Positions 50,057-60,053 of a DNA stretch of 64,000 nt are shown here, one piece after another. How positions within the stretch are numbered: the first letter of the stretch is position 1; every line of letters starts with the position of its first letter. Origin of the DNA: CAWJTV01 sp963845695 (lineage in GTDB: Bacteria; Planctomycetota; Planctomycetia; Isosphaerales; Isosphaeraceae); assembly GCA_963845695.1 (NCBI GenBank), contig CAWJTQ010000002.1, forward strand, positions 744,001-808,000, written 5' to 3'. The position numbers were made by a program, and so were the translations under genes. The notes under the pieces are model-generated. The model had not been told where the DNA came from. It saw only the letters and a program-made list of their open reading frames with translations, and searched no databases.

Positions 50057-50063
50057 TGGCCGT

Positions 50064-51899
50064 TCAAGGACCGGATCGCCGCAGCGTGAAGCCGGTCATG
50101 AGGAAACCGTCATCATCCATGAGGCTATAGCTGCCGGCTACTGACAGGTACTTGGCAATCACGGAGAACTCGGGGAGTTTCTCGGTTGCGAAGACCTTTC
50201 CGACAGGGGGCAGCTGTTGTCGCCGTGGTCCACCGGGACCGCCCAGCGCCTGTCGGAGCGCCTTGTCGAATTGACCGCTCTTGACGAGTTCATAGGTAAG
50301 CCGAGCGGACTCATCGTACCGGACGAACGTCATCCCGCTGACGCGCTCGGGAACCTCTTTGACGATCGATTGGAACCCGGCGTTATCGATCAGGGTCGCG
50401 TTGCCCGGCCGGAGCACCTGCTCGAGCAAGGTCGTATCGCTGGTCACGAAGAACGTGTCCTTGGCGACCGCGAAGCTGATCGACTTGATCTGCGCGTTGC
50501 CACCGTTGGGGTTGGGCATATTCGGCATATCGATGTCGTAGATCGTGGTGCCCTGGAACTCCCGCTTGTGAGGGGCGGCCTGCGCGATCTGGAAGAGCCG
50601 GTTGACCGTGTTCTGGAACGCCTTGGCATCCTCCAGGGCGATACCCAGGAGCATACGCTGGCTGTCCTCCTTGATCGGCTTCTTGAAGTCGCTGACCAGG
50701 GTGATTCGATTGCCGAGCGGTCCGAAGAAATCTTTCTGGAAGTCGAGTGGTTGGCCGCCGTTGGGACCGACCAACTGTTGCTGGAGGATGTTGAGCATCC
50801 CGGGCTGGAAGTTGTTGACGACTTCGTTGATCGCTTCGAAGGCGTTGTCGAGGTCCCAGCTCATGGTCTGGTAGGAGGCAACGGTCGCGGGGACCCAGGC
50901 CTCGGGCCGCAGCGCCGCCGGAGGGAACGAGAAGATCTTGAGCAAACCCTGAACCGGTTTGGGTGCGAGGAAGAAGGTCTTGCTGAGGCTGTCGTAGTTC
51001 CCGGTGTCCAGCGTGAAGCAGCCACCGATCGACTTGAGGCCCTTGAGGCCGAGCGTCTCGACCAGAACCTCGCTTTGCTGGGCTTGGCCGTCGTTCCCCC
51101 GCGCGCTGGCCTTGATCAGCAACTGGACGAGCTTCGAGAGGTCGAGGAACCAGATCACCTGGCTCTTGGCGGAATCGGTCTTGGCCTGGGTCTTGGCAAA
51201 AGCTTCGTTGGCGGCCAGCGAGTTGTCGCGTCCTTCGCGATGCGCGGTCAAGTCCTTGACAACCTCAACGTCGCTGCCGAAGAAAAAGAGGCCCTCGGAC
51301 TGGGTCCAGACCACCGGGGGACGCGGCGGTGACTTGTCCTCATTCTTCTCTTTTTCCTTCTCCTTCTCCTCCTTCTGGGGGACCTGGAGCACATGCAGCG
51401 TCAATCCGTTGAAGGCCTCCTGAGAGACCTTGACCCCGGACTCCTCGGCCTGCTTGGTCGCCCGGGTCAGGACGTCGGCCATCTTATCCTTGTTGTCACC
51501 CGCGTCGGCAAGGACCGCCAGGGCGATGGGCAGTTTGGGATCGTCGCGCGTCAGGGCGGCGATCGCCACCGAGCCTTGCGGCAGTTCCAGGAGTTCCTTC
51601 AGGGACAGACCCACGCGCTCTTTGAGCGCCTTGGTCGCATCCTCGATCTTCTGGACCAAGTCGTCCTTGAAGTCCTTCATGGCCGGGTCGTTCCAGAGCT
51701 GACCGTAGTGGCTGCCGCGGAACGATTCGCGGAGGCTCTTGACGTCATTCAACTTGAGCAAAAAAACCGTGGATTCGGGCAAGACGCGTTCCGGGGGTGC
51801 GGCCGCCTGTGCGGTTGGGGGCGGCAGGGCCGTCCCGCCGAACAGTCCCAGCCATCCGATCAGGGCCAGGCGACGAATCGCCCGCTTCGCCGTATCCAT
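50064..51899 (-). CDS. Exported DUF3352-like protein
   Basis: I chose the second ATG (51899, MDTAKRAIRRLALIGW): GGAG lies nine bases before it, inside the reading from the first ATG at 51914. A signal peptide (residues ~8-34, ending TAQAAA) is followed by LPESTVFLLKLNDVKSLRESF, then a long alpha/beta region. A charged KEEKEKEKEKNED linker divides it. Later parts include FFVTSDTTLLEQVLRPG. The layout resembles DUF3352-type proteins common in Planctomycetes and Cyanobacteria, which are exported and of unknown function. About 611 residues, frame intact. Confidence 0.65.
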   Translation of the reverse strand: MDTAKRAIRRLALIGWLGLFGGTALPPPTAQAAAPPERVLPESTVFLLKLNDVKSLRESFRGSHYGQLWNDPAMKDFKDDLVQKIEDATKALKERVGLSLKELLELPQGSVAIAALTRDDPKLPIALAVLADAGDNKDKMADVLTRATKQAEESGVKVSQEAFNGLTLHVLQVPQKEEKEKEKEKNEDKSPPRPPVVWTQSEGLFFFGSDVEVVKDLTAHREGRDNSLAANEAFAKTQAKTDSAKSQVIWFLDLSKLVQLLIKASARGNDGQAQQSEVLVETLGLKGLKSIGGCFTLDTGNYDSLSKTFFLAPKPVQGLLKIFSFPPAALRPEAWVPATVASYQTMSWDLDNAFEAINEVVNNFQPGMLNILQQQLVGPNGGQPLDFQKDFFGPLGNRITLVSDFKKPIKEDSQRMLLGIALEDAKAFQNTVNRLFQIAQAAPHKREFQGTTIYDIDMPNMPNPNGGNAQIKSISFAVAKDTFFVTSDTTLLEQVLRPGNATLIDNAGFQSIVKEVPERVSGMTFVRYDESARLTYELVKSGQFDKALRQALGGPGGPRRQQLPPVGKVFATEKLPEFSVIAKYLSVAGSYSLMDDDGFLMTGFTLRRSGP

Positions 51900-52129
51900 C
51901 AGAGGACACTCCATGGGTTCGAGGCACCCTCAGCTCACCGGCGGAGGGACGGATTAATCTGGCCACCGACTCCCTGGCCGGGGCTGCTCACCTGACACCA
52001 AGCTCCGAGCCTGGCTCATCGCCGGCGGTGACCGGCATGCCTTGCGATCCCTCAACCGAAACTGCGTCTGGAAGCGAGGTCCGAGACGGCTAGCGAACCG
52101 CCTCGTTTCGGCCGTCCTTCCGGGACGAC

Positions 52130-53164
52130 TCACCGGCGGGCTTCGTCGGCGACTGGGTGCGGCCGGGGCGATCCTTCAGGCCCTGGGGCTGGCTCGCAAC
52201 GAGCCGGCGCGGTGGGTCGAACATACCGATAGCCGCTATTGGGGTTGGCTTTGTCGAACGAGAATGCCTCGCGATGACGGAGGAATTGCTTGACGTAAGT
52301 GACCGGGATCGCGAAGCCCAGGTTATCGGCCATGGATGCATGAGCCCCGCGACTGTTGACACCAACCACTTCGCCCCGGTGATTGAACAGCGGGCCGCCC
52401 GAGTTCCCCGGGTTGATCGCCGCGTCGGTCTGAAGGAAGATCTGGCCCTCGATATCCCGGCTCCGATTGCTCACTCCCCCCTGGGTGACCGTCCGCTCCA
52501 GTCCCAAGGGGTTGCCGACCGCAAAGACTGAATCGCCGACGTTGACGTCGTTATCATTACCCAGGACGACATGCGTGGGTTTCAGGTCAGAGGGCAGCGG
52601 GAGCTTCAGGAGCGCCAGATCGAAGAAGGGGTTCAAGGCGATGATCTCGACGTCCTCGATACGCCGCCGCGCCAGCCCGTCCTGCGCGTTCATGTACAGG
52701 ATCGCCGAGACCCGAGTCTCCCCCTGGATGACGTGCACATTGGTGATGGCGAATCCGTCCTTGTTGATGAGGAAACCGGAGCCCTTGCCGGAAGGCGTCT
52801 CGATCGCGATCACGGCCTCGCCGTATTTGTTCACCAGGTCCCGGACGCTGGCGGGTTTCAAGACTCCTGTCGTGTAGAAGCCGGAGGAATCGACCTCGGC
52901 GATCCGCGCCGGCCCCCGGGACCCCGAATCCGCCTCCTCGATCTTGGCGCGACGGAGCACTTGATCCCGCGGGATCCGTAGCAGATCATATCCCAGATCG
53001 ACGTACAGGGCGGTTGCCTTCTCGGCGACGACCTCGCCGGTGACGCGCTGCCCGTCCTTGAGAAACACCGTCTCAAAACCCGCCGCGACCGCGATCCGGC
53101 TCGCCAGTAGGCCCAAGACGCCAATCGCTGCAACGTTGCAAAATGTACGCACGTACAAGCCCAT
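52130..53164 (-). CDS. Exported trypsin-like (S1C, DegP-type) serine protease
   Basis: After an N-terminal hydrophobic segment (VAAIGVLGLLASRIAVAAGF) comes an SH3-like strand region (FLKDGQRVTGEVVAEK) and then the protease domain. It has the catalytic histidine in NVHVIQG, the aspartate in FFDLALLKL and the serine in NPGNSGGPLFN. No PDZ domain follows, unlike full DegP. It should cleave or bind unfolded proteins in the periplasm. The C-terminus probably has a one-base shift near 52228, since the other frame (DPPRRLVASQPQGLKDRPG) looks more natural and ends about 52090. The start is uncertain: GGAAGG touches the ATG, so TTG or GTG at codon 3 or 5 may be used. Confidence 0.82.
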   Translation of the reverse strand: MGLYVRTFCNVAAIGVLGLLASRIAVAAGFETVFLKDGQRVTGEVVAEKATALYVDLGYDLLRIPRDQVLRRAKIEEADSGSRGPARIAEVDSSGFYTTGVLKPASVRDLVNKYGEAVIAIETPSGKGSGFLINKDGFAITNVHVIQGETRVSAILYMNAQDGLARRRIEDVEIIALNPFFDLALLKLPLPSDLKPTHVVLGNDNDVNVGDSVFAVGNPLGLERTVTQGGVSNRSRDIEGQIFLQTDAAINPGNSGGPLFNHRGEVVGVNSRGAHASMADNLGFAIPVTYVKQFLRHREAFSFDKANPNSGYRYVRPTAPARCEPAPGPEGSPRPHPVADEARR

Positions 53165-53540
53165 CCTTCCGGCTCAGGCGAGACACGGTCCCCAGCTTCG
53201 TGTGCAATCCCCTCCATTGTAAAAACCGTTTCATTCCTTTCAACCCTGGCTCTCACGTTCTCACCACCATCTCACCCGACCGGCCCAATTTGTTTATCGC
53301 CTCGGCGTCGTATGCCGAGGTAAAATGGAACGAGTGATGGACTCAGAGGGGGTCGAGAACACCGGTCAAGCCCCCAGGACTGGGGGGAAATGATTCTCGG
53401 CTTGACGATTCCGGCACATCCCGACTAATAATGAAGAGGTAGAGCCGAAATCGTTCCTCACCTCTTATCACTTTCGGCTTCTCGGCTCATTGTCCGACCA
53501 CCCAACTCATCCGCTCACCCAAGCGTGGGGAGATGTTCCA
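53165..53540. other. Divergent intergenic region
   Basis: About 375 bases between two divergent genes (protease and conserved exported protein). It is less GC-rich than its flanks and should contain both promoters, but no convincing -35/-10 pair was picked out. GGGGAG at 53527-53532 is the binding site for the gene at 53541. Confidence 0.4.
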
Positions 53541-54351
53541 GTGTCCAGATCTATCTGGGAGGTGGGTTTCCGGCCCACCGCAATTCTCACTCGATCGGTT
53601 CTCTCGGCTGTCGTGGGGCTCAGCTTGGCCGCGCATGCGTGCATGGCTCAGGATGCCCCGAACAAGTTCGCTAAACCGCAGGACGCGGATCGGCCGGGCC
53701 CGGTTCCCGAATTCAAGCTTGATCGAATCTTGACCACGGTCCCGGTGGCCCACGACCGTCCGGCGTACAACGTGGAGATGGTCAACGCGTCGTTACTGCC
53801 CAGGGACAAGCAAGGGATCTGGGTGCTGGATTTCGCGTTCAAGAAGCTCCGAATCGTCACGGTTGACATTCCGGGCAAGGGTCGTCGAACAGGTCCATTA
53901 CCTGTACTACAAAGTGATCAACCGCACGGGCAAACCGCAGATGTTCGTCCCCCAGTTCATCATGGTGAACACGAAGACGGGCCAGAAGTTCGAGGACAAC
54001 GTCGTGCCCCAGGCGATCCCCGTGATCCGGTCCCGCGAGGATGAGGCGATCCCCGTGCTGGGTGCCGTCGATGTCGTTGGCATGATCCCTCCGAGCACCA
54101 AGCGCAACGTCGATGATGTCGTCTTCGGCGTGGCGGTCTGGGAAAAATGGGATCCTAAGGCCGATCGCTTCAGCATCTATGTCCGAGGTCTCTCCGACGG
54201 GTACAAGGAAGTTCCCTCCGAGAGCGGCGGCAAGCCAGTCGCACGTTACAAGACTCTGAGGATCGATTTCATTCGTCGTGGCGACGAGTTCAACCTCAGC
54301 GAGCACGAGATCGAGCTGGATAACCCTCGTTATGAGTGGGTGTACTGGTGA
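53541..54351 (+). CDS. Conserved exported planctomycete protein (frameshifted)
   Basis: The favoured start is GTG 53541, with GGGGAG eight bases upstream; an in-frame TTG lies at 53490. A signal peptide (LTRSVLSAVVGLSLAAHACMAQD) is followed by LDFAFKKLRIVTVDIPGKG. One base is missing at about 53880. The protein then continues VVEQVHYLYYKVINRTGKPQMFVPQF and ends with SIYVRGLSDGYKEV and DNPRYEWVYW. Proteins with this layout are conserved in Planctomycetes, but no function is known. Two strand-rich halves suggest a periplasmic beta-sandwich protein. Confidence 0.7.
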
Positions 54352-54388
54352 ACGAGTTGGTGGCAAGTGGCAAGAGAATACAAAGAGA

Positions 54389-54825
54389 CCTCGGCGATCA
54401 CCACCGCACCGTCTGGGGGCGGTGGCTTTGACCCCTTCCCAGAGTCCCGACTCCGGACTGGCGGGACGTCCGGATCCGGCCTGGGTTCTGGGCGGGGCCG
54501 GCTGTGAGCAGGGCTGCACTTGCCGAGAAGCGTGGCACGATTTGGCACTCGTTGTCAACTTTTGGCCGCGGCTCCCTCTTCGATCCCCATGGCCCCCAGC
54601 GAGTTCGGGCCGAGTCCCCAAATCGCTGTTCCGGGCCCGGCCGCACGCGGCACAGCCCCGTGGCTCGCAGCCATAGTTTCCGGTCGGTGACGGTCACACA
54701 TGGTCCATATTATTCAGTATGCCACAGGTTTTATGATCCGTTAATGCACCTATCGCGGATTCCGGGGCGATTGGCTCCGGAACTCTCGACCACAGAGGGA
54801 GATGAAAAAATCCAAAAATTCGGAA
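54389..54825. repeat. Dispersed ~440-bp repeat, copy 2 (inverted)
   Basis: The reverse complement matches 16485-16992 at roughly 85%, apart from the 72-base duplication found only in copy 1. Shared landmarks include GCCACCGCCCCCAGACGGTG and CCGGAGCCAATCGCCCCGGA (copy-1 orientation). The flanks are unrelated. The remaining bases up to 54984 hold no gene. Confidence 0.75.
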
Positions 54826-54984
54826 GACTGGGTTGCTCGAATGACCAATTTGGCCCGAACTGAGGGGGAAGCGGCGCGGGTCGGATCGTCGCACTCCCCA
54901 GGTATCCCGCACCCGCCGCGCTGAGATCGGTGGTGGTCAACGCGGAGTCTCAATACAAAGGCATTCTTCTTGGGTTGCCATGTG

Positions 54985-55693
54985 TCACTGGCCACGACGA
55001 TTCGAGTAGCGGATCGGATCCACGAGTCCGAGTCGTTCGAAGGCGGTGAGGCGAATCCGGCAGGCGTCGCAACGCCCGCAGGCCAGGCCATCGGGGGTCG
55101 GATCGTAGCAACTGTGGGTCAAGCCATAATCGACGCCCAGAATCCGCCCGCGCTCGATGATCTGCTCCTTGGTGAGGGTCAACAGGGGCGCGTGGATGCG
55201 GAAGCAACCCGTGCCTTCGACCCCCGCCCGGGTGGCCAGGTTCGCCAGGGCCTCGAAGGACCGGAGGAAGTCCGGCCGGCAGTCGGGATAACCCGAATAG
55301 TCGACGCAGTTTACCCCGATGAAGATGTCGAATGCGCCGAGAGTCTCGGCCCAGGCCAGGGCCAGGGAGAGGAAGACCGTGTTGCGAGCGGGTACATAAG
55401 TCATCGGGATTCCTTGGGCGATCGTTTCTTCTGAACGGTCCTTCGGGACATCCAGATTCGCGGTGAGGGCGCTACCGCCAAAACTGCGCAGGTCGATTTC
55501 GAGCTCGACGTGGCGCACGACGCCGAGGGCGCGCGCCGACTTCGCGCACGGCTTCCAGCTCGATCGCGTGGCGCTGTCCATATCGCACCGTCAGGGCGTT
55601 GAGCACATAGCCGGCAGCCCTGGCCTCGGCCAGCGCCGTGGCGCTATCCAGTCCTCCACTCAGGAGGACGACCGCAGGGGCCGCTTCCGTCAT
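54985..55693 (-). CDS. queC: 7-cyano-7-deazaguanine synthase QueC (frameshifted)
   Basis: It starts MTEAAPAVVLLSGGLDSATALAEA, with the PP-loop ATPase motif SGGLDS. After correcting a two-base loss in a CG run near 55545 it continues ARALGVVRHVELEIDLRSFGGSALT. The middle has MTYVPARNTVFLSLALAWAE and GVNCVDYSGYPDCRPDF, and the end has the zinc ligands SCYDPTPDGLACGRCDACRIR. QueC makes preQ0 from carboxy-deazaguanine with ATP and ammonia, for queuosine in tRNA. AGAGGA precedes the ATG. About 236 residues, normal length. No other que gene is adjacent. Confidence 0.9.
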
Positions 55694-55910
55694 CGCGGGT
55701 CCTCTGGCAACAGCCGGGATCGACCAGCCCGATCGGCGGTCCCGTCACCGCGACGGAACCGGTCTTGCCGAAGCTTCCGAAGTTCCGCTATCCTCGTCAA
55801 TGAGAATCGAATTGACAACCTGTGGCGTGCCCGGAGCGAGTCCAACCCGGATCCTCGCCGCGGACCGGACCGCTGGACTTCCTCTTTCGCAGTCATCAGG
55901 ACCGAGATTC

Positions 55911-56162
55911 ATGGCTCACAAAAAAGGACAAGGCTCGAGCCGCAACGGTCGCGACTCGAACCCCAAGATGCTGGGAATCAAGCTTTTCGGAGGCCAGAGA
56001 GCCAAGCCCGGCAGCATCCTCTGCCGGCAGAACGGCACCAAGTGGCACCCGGGCAAGAACGTCGGCGTCGGCCGCGACTGGACCATCTACTCGCTGATCG
56101 AGGGGACCGTCACGTTCGATCAGAACGGACGGCGGATCAACGTCCTGCCGCTCCAGAACTAA
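55911..56162 (+). CDS. rpmA: Ribosomal protein L27
   Basis: The 83-residue protein is a complete L27: MAHKKGQGSSRNGRDSNPKM, then LGIKLFGGQ, KPGSILCRQNGTKWHPGKNVGVGRDWTI and EGTVTF. L27 sits near the peptidyl transferase centre of the large ribosomal subunit. Its N-terminus here starts directly at MAHKK, with no cleaved extension. The usual partner L21 is not upstream; a damaged intergenic stretch and queC are there. It leads a cluster with obgE (4 bases downstream) and coaX. Confidence 0.95.
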   Translation: MAHKKGQGSSRNGRDSNPKMLGIKLFGGQRAKPGSILCRQNGTKWHPGKNVGVGRDWTIYSLIEGTVTFDQNGRRINVLPLQN

Positions 56163-56166
56163 CGGC

Positions 56167-57274
56167 ATGTTCGTCAACCGAGTGACCATTTATGTTTGCG
56201 GGGGAGCCGGAGGCGACGGCTGCATGAGCTTCCGTCGGGAGAAGTATGCGCCTCGGGGCGGGCCGAATGGCGGCGACGGCGGCCGAGGCGGTCACGTGGT
56301 GATCCGGGCGACAGAGGGTCACACCAACCTTGCGCACCTTTCCCATCAGCGGCACTGGCGGGCGCCTCGGGGCGACCACGGCGAGGGTTCCGATCGATTC
56401 GGTCGCGGGGGCGAGGATCTCGTGATCGAAGTCCCCGCGGGAACCTTGATCCGCGACCGCGACCGTGGTCACGTACTCCGCGACCTCAAGGCTCCGGGCG
56501 ATGAAGTGATCGTGGGGCGGGGTGGCCGTGGAGGTCACGGCAACGCTCACTTCAAGTCGTCGACCAACCGGGCTCCTCGACAGTGCGAGAAGGGACATCC
56601 CGGCGAAGAGCACTGGATCATCCTGGAGTTGAAGGTCATCGCCGACGTCGGTTTGATCGGACTGCCCAACGCGGGCAAATCCACCCTGCTGTCCCGCATC
56701 TCCCGCGCACATCCCGAGATCGCCGACTATCCGTTCACGACCAAGTACCCCAACCTGGGAACCGTGGTCGCGGAAGACCAGAATTTCGTCGTGGCCGATA
56801 TTCCCGGTTTGATCGAGGGGGCACACTCCGGTCACGGACTGGGCCACGAGTTCCTCCGTCACGTCGAGCGGACCTATCTCCTCGTGCACCTCGTGGAGGC
56901 GGTGCCGCTGGATGGTTCCGACCCGCTCCACAATTACCAGACCATCCGGAACGAGCTGGCTCAGTACAGCAAGACCTTGGCCGAGCGGCCCGAGTTGCTG
57001 GTCGTCACCAAGATGGACGTCACCGGCGCCGATGAGGCCCGACGGAGGATCGAGCGCGAGCTGAACCGGGACGTGCCGGGGATCTCGGCCGTCACCGGTC
57101 AGGGAATTCCCCAGCTTCTCCATCGAATCGTCGAGCGGCTGCGGGAACAGCCGAAATCGCCGGACGGGCCGAGGAGCGCACCGATGACGGACCCCTCCGA
57201 GCCACCGGCTGCGGCCTCGGCGGCGGCCGGAGCCCGCTCCCGCGCCGGTCCCCACACCGCTTACAGGCGTTTAG
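56167..57274 (+). CDS. obgE: GTPase ObgE/CgtA
   Basis: The glycine-rich Obg domain (MFVNRVTIYVCGGAGGDGCMSFRREKYAPRGGPNGGDGG) occupies residues 1-158. The G domain follows with G1 GLPNAGKSTLL, G3 DIPGLIEGA, G4 TKMD and G5 SAVTGQG. Obg acts in large-subunit ribosome assembly and stress control. As written, the frame runs on to 57432 and would overlap coaX by 155 bases. Removing one G at 57229-57230 gives EPAPAPVPTPLTGV and a stop at 57272-57274, three bases before coaX, which I prefer. It follows rpmA by four bases, the usual order. Confidence 0.93.
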
Positions 57275-57277
57275 GCC

Positions 57278-58054
57278 ATGCTGCGCATCGTGGCGGACCT
57301 GGGAAACACGCGGCTCAAGTGGGGCCGCCTCGACGAATCCGGGCGGCTGGTCGACGTGATCGCGCTGCCGCTGGACGACCCGTCGGCCTGGGCTTCGGCG
57401 TGGGCGGACTGGGATCGACTCGAACCGGGTAACGCCTGGTGGGCCGTCTCGACGGTCAACCCGCCGGTCGCGGATCGGCTCGAAGCGTTCCTTCAGGAGC
57501 AGAAGGTCGGCCGGGTGACCTGGATCCGATCGGCGGCGGAAGTGCCCGTGGCCAAGGACGTGGAGGGGGCCGATACCGGTGGTTCCGACCGTGCCCTGGC
57601 GGTGTTCGCCGCGAGTCGGATCATGCCGGCGGGCCGGCCGGGCCTGGTGGTCATGTGCGGTACGGCGATCACCGTGGAGCGGCTCACGGCCGCGGGGGTC
57701 TGGCAGGGGGGCGCGATCGCCCCGGGCCTGGGCCTGACCGCGCGGGCATTGCACCTGATGACCGCACAACTCCCGATGATCCAGGTGACCAAGGCCCCAC
57801 CGGCCTGGGGCCGGGGTACGGAGCAATCGCTGGAGGCGGGCATCTTCTGGGGGATCGTCGGTGCGGTCCGCGAGCTGCTGGTCCGCCAGCGCGATGACCT
57901 CGACGGCGATCCCTGGGTCGTCTGGACCGGTGGCGACGCCGCCATCCTCGCCCCGCCGGTCTCCGGACCCGACGCGCGCGTCGAGACCCACTTGATCCTC
58001 CTCGGGATCTCGACCGTGGGTTTCGGCACGCCGTTCCCGAATCCTGACAATTGA
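57278..58054 (+). CDS. coaX: Type III pantothenate kinase CoaX
   Basis: The 258-residue product has the ATP-binding start IVADLGNTRLKWGRLDE, the pantothenate loop GADTGGSDRALA, the metal-site stretch MCGTAITVE, and GGAIAPGLGLTARAL. It phosphorylates pantothenate in the first step of coenzyme A synthesis. Type III enzymes need a monovalent cation and are not feedback-inhibited by CoA. It starts three bases after the corrected obgE stop, so the three genes are very likely one operon. The frame is intact. Confidence 0.92.
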   Translation: MLRIVADLGNTRLKWGRLDESGRLVDVIALPLDDPSAWASAWADWDRLEPGNAWWAVSTVNPPVADRLEAFLQEQKVGRVTWIRSAAEVPVAKDVEGADTGGSDRALAVFAASRIMPAGRPGLVVMCGTAITVERLTAAGVWQGGAIAPGLGLTARALHLMTAQLPMIQVTKAPPAWGRGTEQSLEAGIFWGIVGAVRELLVRQRDDLDGDPWVVWTGGDAAILAPPVSGPDARVETHLILLGISTVGFGTPFPNPDN

Positions 58055-58230
58055 GCTTCCCCGATCGACGCCCTTTCGTTAGGGTAGCCGCGACGACACG
58101 TCTGAGGGGATTTCTCTATCCCGAGCGTAGCGGAATCGAGACGTCGCGCCGCCCGGCCGGCGGATCCGGGGAGTGGGCTCGTAGCGAAGCGGTCCCACGA
58201 AATCCCGGGATGGCTTCTGGCAGGCGGGGT

Positions 58231-58247
58231 GGGCAGGAAGCCTGCCC
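58231..58247 (+). terminator. Hairpin after the rpmA-obgE-coaX cluster
   Basis: GGGCAGG at 58231-58237 pairs with CCTGCCC at 58241-58247 over an AAG loop. It is a tight, GC-rich stem 177 bases past the coaX stop and 58 bases before the next gene. There is no T-run. Confidence 0.4.
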
Positions 58248-58304
58248 CGAGACGGCACCGGCGTCGAGAGTCGTCCGACGACAGGAGGTCGATCGGAATG
58301 GACC

Positions 58305-59904
58305 GTGATCCAGGGAGCTCGGCACGCGCACCGCTCCGCGCGGGTCGGGACTGCGTGTGCGGTCTTGATCTTCTTGACGGCCACGGCAACGGTCGCGCGC
58401 AGGGACCGCAATTCGACGTGGGCGCACCGCCGGGAGCCGCCGGAGGTGCCAGCACGGTCGGCCAGCCACTGGGCTCGGCCGACTTCCCCGATTTCGGGAC
58501 GCCCTCAATCGCACCCTTCAGCGGCAAGCCCGGGCCTGCGGGAAGCCACGTCCCGGCCAGCTCGCTCTCGGCACCGAGCGCCACCGGTGTTCCGGACCTC
58601 GAGCCGGAGCCGGTTCGCCGTCCAGCCCATCCAGGAGCAGAATGTCCCGGCCTACGGCGATCTCGATCTCCCCGAGGAGATGGAAGGGCCTTCCGGCGGC
58701 ATGACCATCGACTCGGCGATCGAGTTGCTCATCAAGCAGAACCTCGACCTGGAGGCGTACTCGCCTGGAGATCCCGATGGCGGATGCCGACATCCTCACC
58801 GCCAATCTCCGCGCCAACCCGATTTTCTACGCCGACACTCAGCTCATCCCTTACGGCCACTACTCGTTCCTGCGGCCGGGCGGTCCTCCGCAGAGCGACA
58901 TCAACATCAACTACCCGCTGGACGTGAGCTTCAAACGTCTGGCGCGCACCCGTTCACAGCGGGCGGCGCGGAGAGTCACCGAGGCCCAGCTTCAGGACTT
59001 CATTCGCAACTCGATCGATAACCTCTACACGGTCTATGTGGATGCCGTCGCCGCGGCCTTGACCGTGAAGTTCAGCGAGACCTACGCCAGGGGCATCCGG
59101 CAGCTCCTGGTGCGGACCGAGCGGCTCTTCGATCGGGGCGTGATCAGGGAGGCCGAAGTCCTGGCGGTTCGGGCGAAACTGGAAATGGCCGAGCTCCAGG
59201 TCCGCGAGTCGAAGCAGGCGAAGATCAAGGCCAATCGGGCCGTCACCTTGATCCTCAATCTGCCACTCAGCCAGGCGGAGAACCTCGAGGTGCTCGACCC
59301 GATCGGTCAGCTCCGCGATCTCCCCGTCTCCCGGGACGACCTGGTCTCCAAAGCCCTGGCCGGCCGGCCGGACCTGCTCGCCATCAGGCTCGGCGTCGTT
59401 CGCGCCAACGCCGATGTCCGCCTCGCCAAGGCCAACGCGTACCAGGATATCTACGTGCTCTATCAGCCTTACACGTTCCAGAACAATACCTACCTCGGCG
59501 TACCCAGTGCCTATTCGTGGACCCTGGGCGTGACGGCCGCGATCCCGTTCTATAACCGGAACCAGGGGAACATCACGCGGGCCAAGATCAACGTGGATCA
59601 AACCAAACTCCAGTCTACCAGCCAGGAGCGGCAGGTCGTCAGCGACGTTCTGGACGCCACCCAGGAGCTCCAGCAGAGCTATATCAGCGTCGTGGAGTTC
59701 CGGCGCGAGATCATTCCGGCCTCGGAAAAGATGCGAAATGCGGCACGCACCCTCTACGAGAAAGGTGAGACGAGCGTACTGGACTACCTCGAAGCCCAAC
59801 TGGCCTTCAACGAAGTCGTCAAGCAGTATCGCGACTCGCTCGTGCGGCATCGCCGGGCGATGCTGGATCTTAATACCGCCGTCGGCGAACGGGTGTTGCC
59901 TTGA
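58305..59904 (+). CDS. TolC-family outer membrane protein (several frame breaks)
   Basis: The first frame gives a signal peptide (VGTACAVLIFLTATATVA). Shifts near 58395, 58610 and 58762 join it to PQFDVGAPPGAAGG, FAVQPIQEQNVPAYGDLDLPEEM, GMTIDSAIELLIKQNLDLEA, and then one clean frame from 58777. The body is the outer membrane efflux fold: two halves with long helices (EAEVLAVRAKLEMAELQVRES; AGRPDLLAIRLGVVRANADVRLAKA) and WTLGVTAAIPFYNRNQG. Such proteins form the outer channel of efflux pumps or type I secretion. No pump is adjacent; an adaptor is at 38548. It could also be a NolT/CzcC-like variant. Confidence 0.82.
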
Positions 59905-60053
59905 ATCGTTACCGGTCATGGGTCATGGGTTGGCGAGCGGTCTGTGGAGGCATCTCCAGGAGTCGAGGCCCTCGAAAACTCGCGGACCCGAAACTGGGGC
60001 ATGGGGCCATGGCACGAATGACCAATGACTAAAGACAAAGGACAAAGGAAGAG

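Noticed and set aside
54352..54984. Short open frames conserved between the two dispersed repeat copies
   Set aside because: The frames differ in start, stop and downstream sequence between copies, so DNA similarity alone explains them.
56137..57255. A 372-residue minus-strand frame opposite obgE
   Set aside because: It is a codon-bias shadow of a very clear housekeeping gene.
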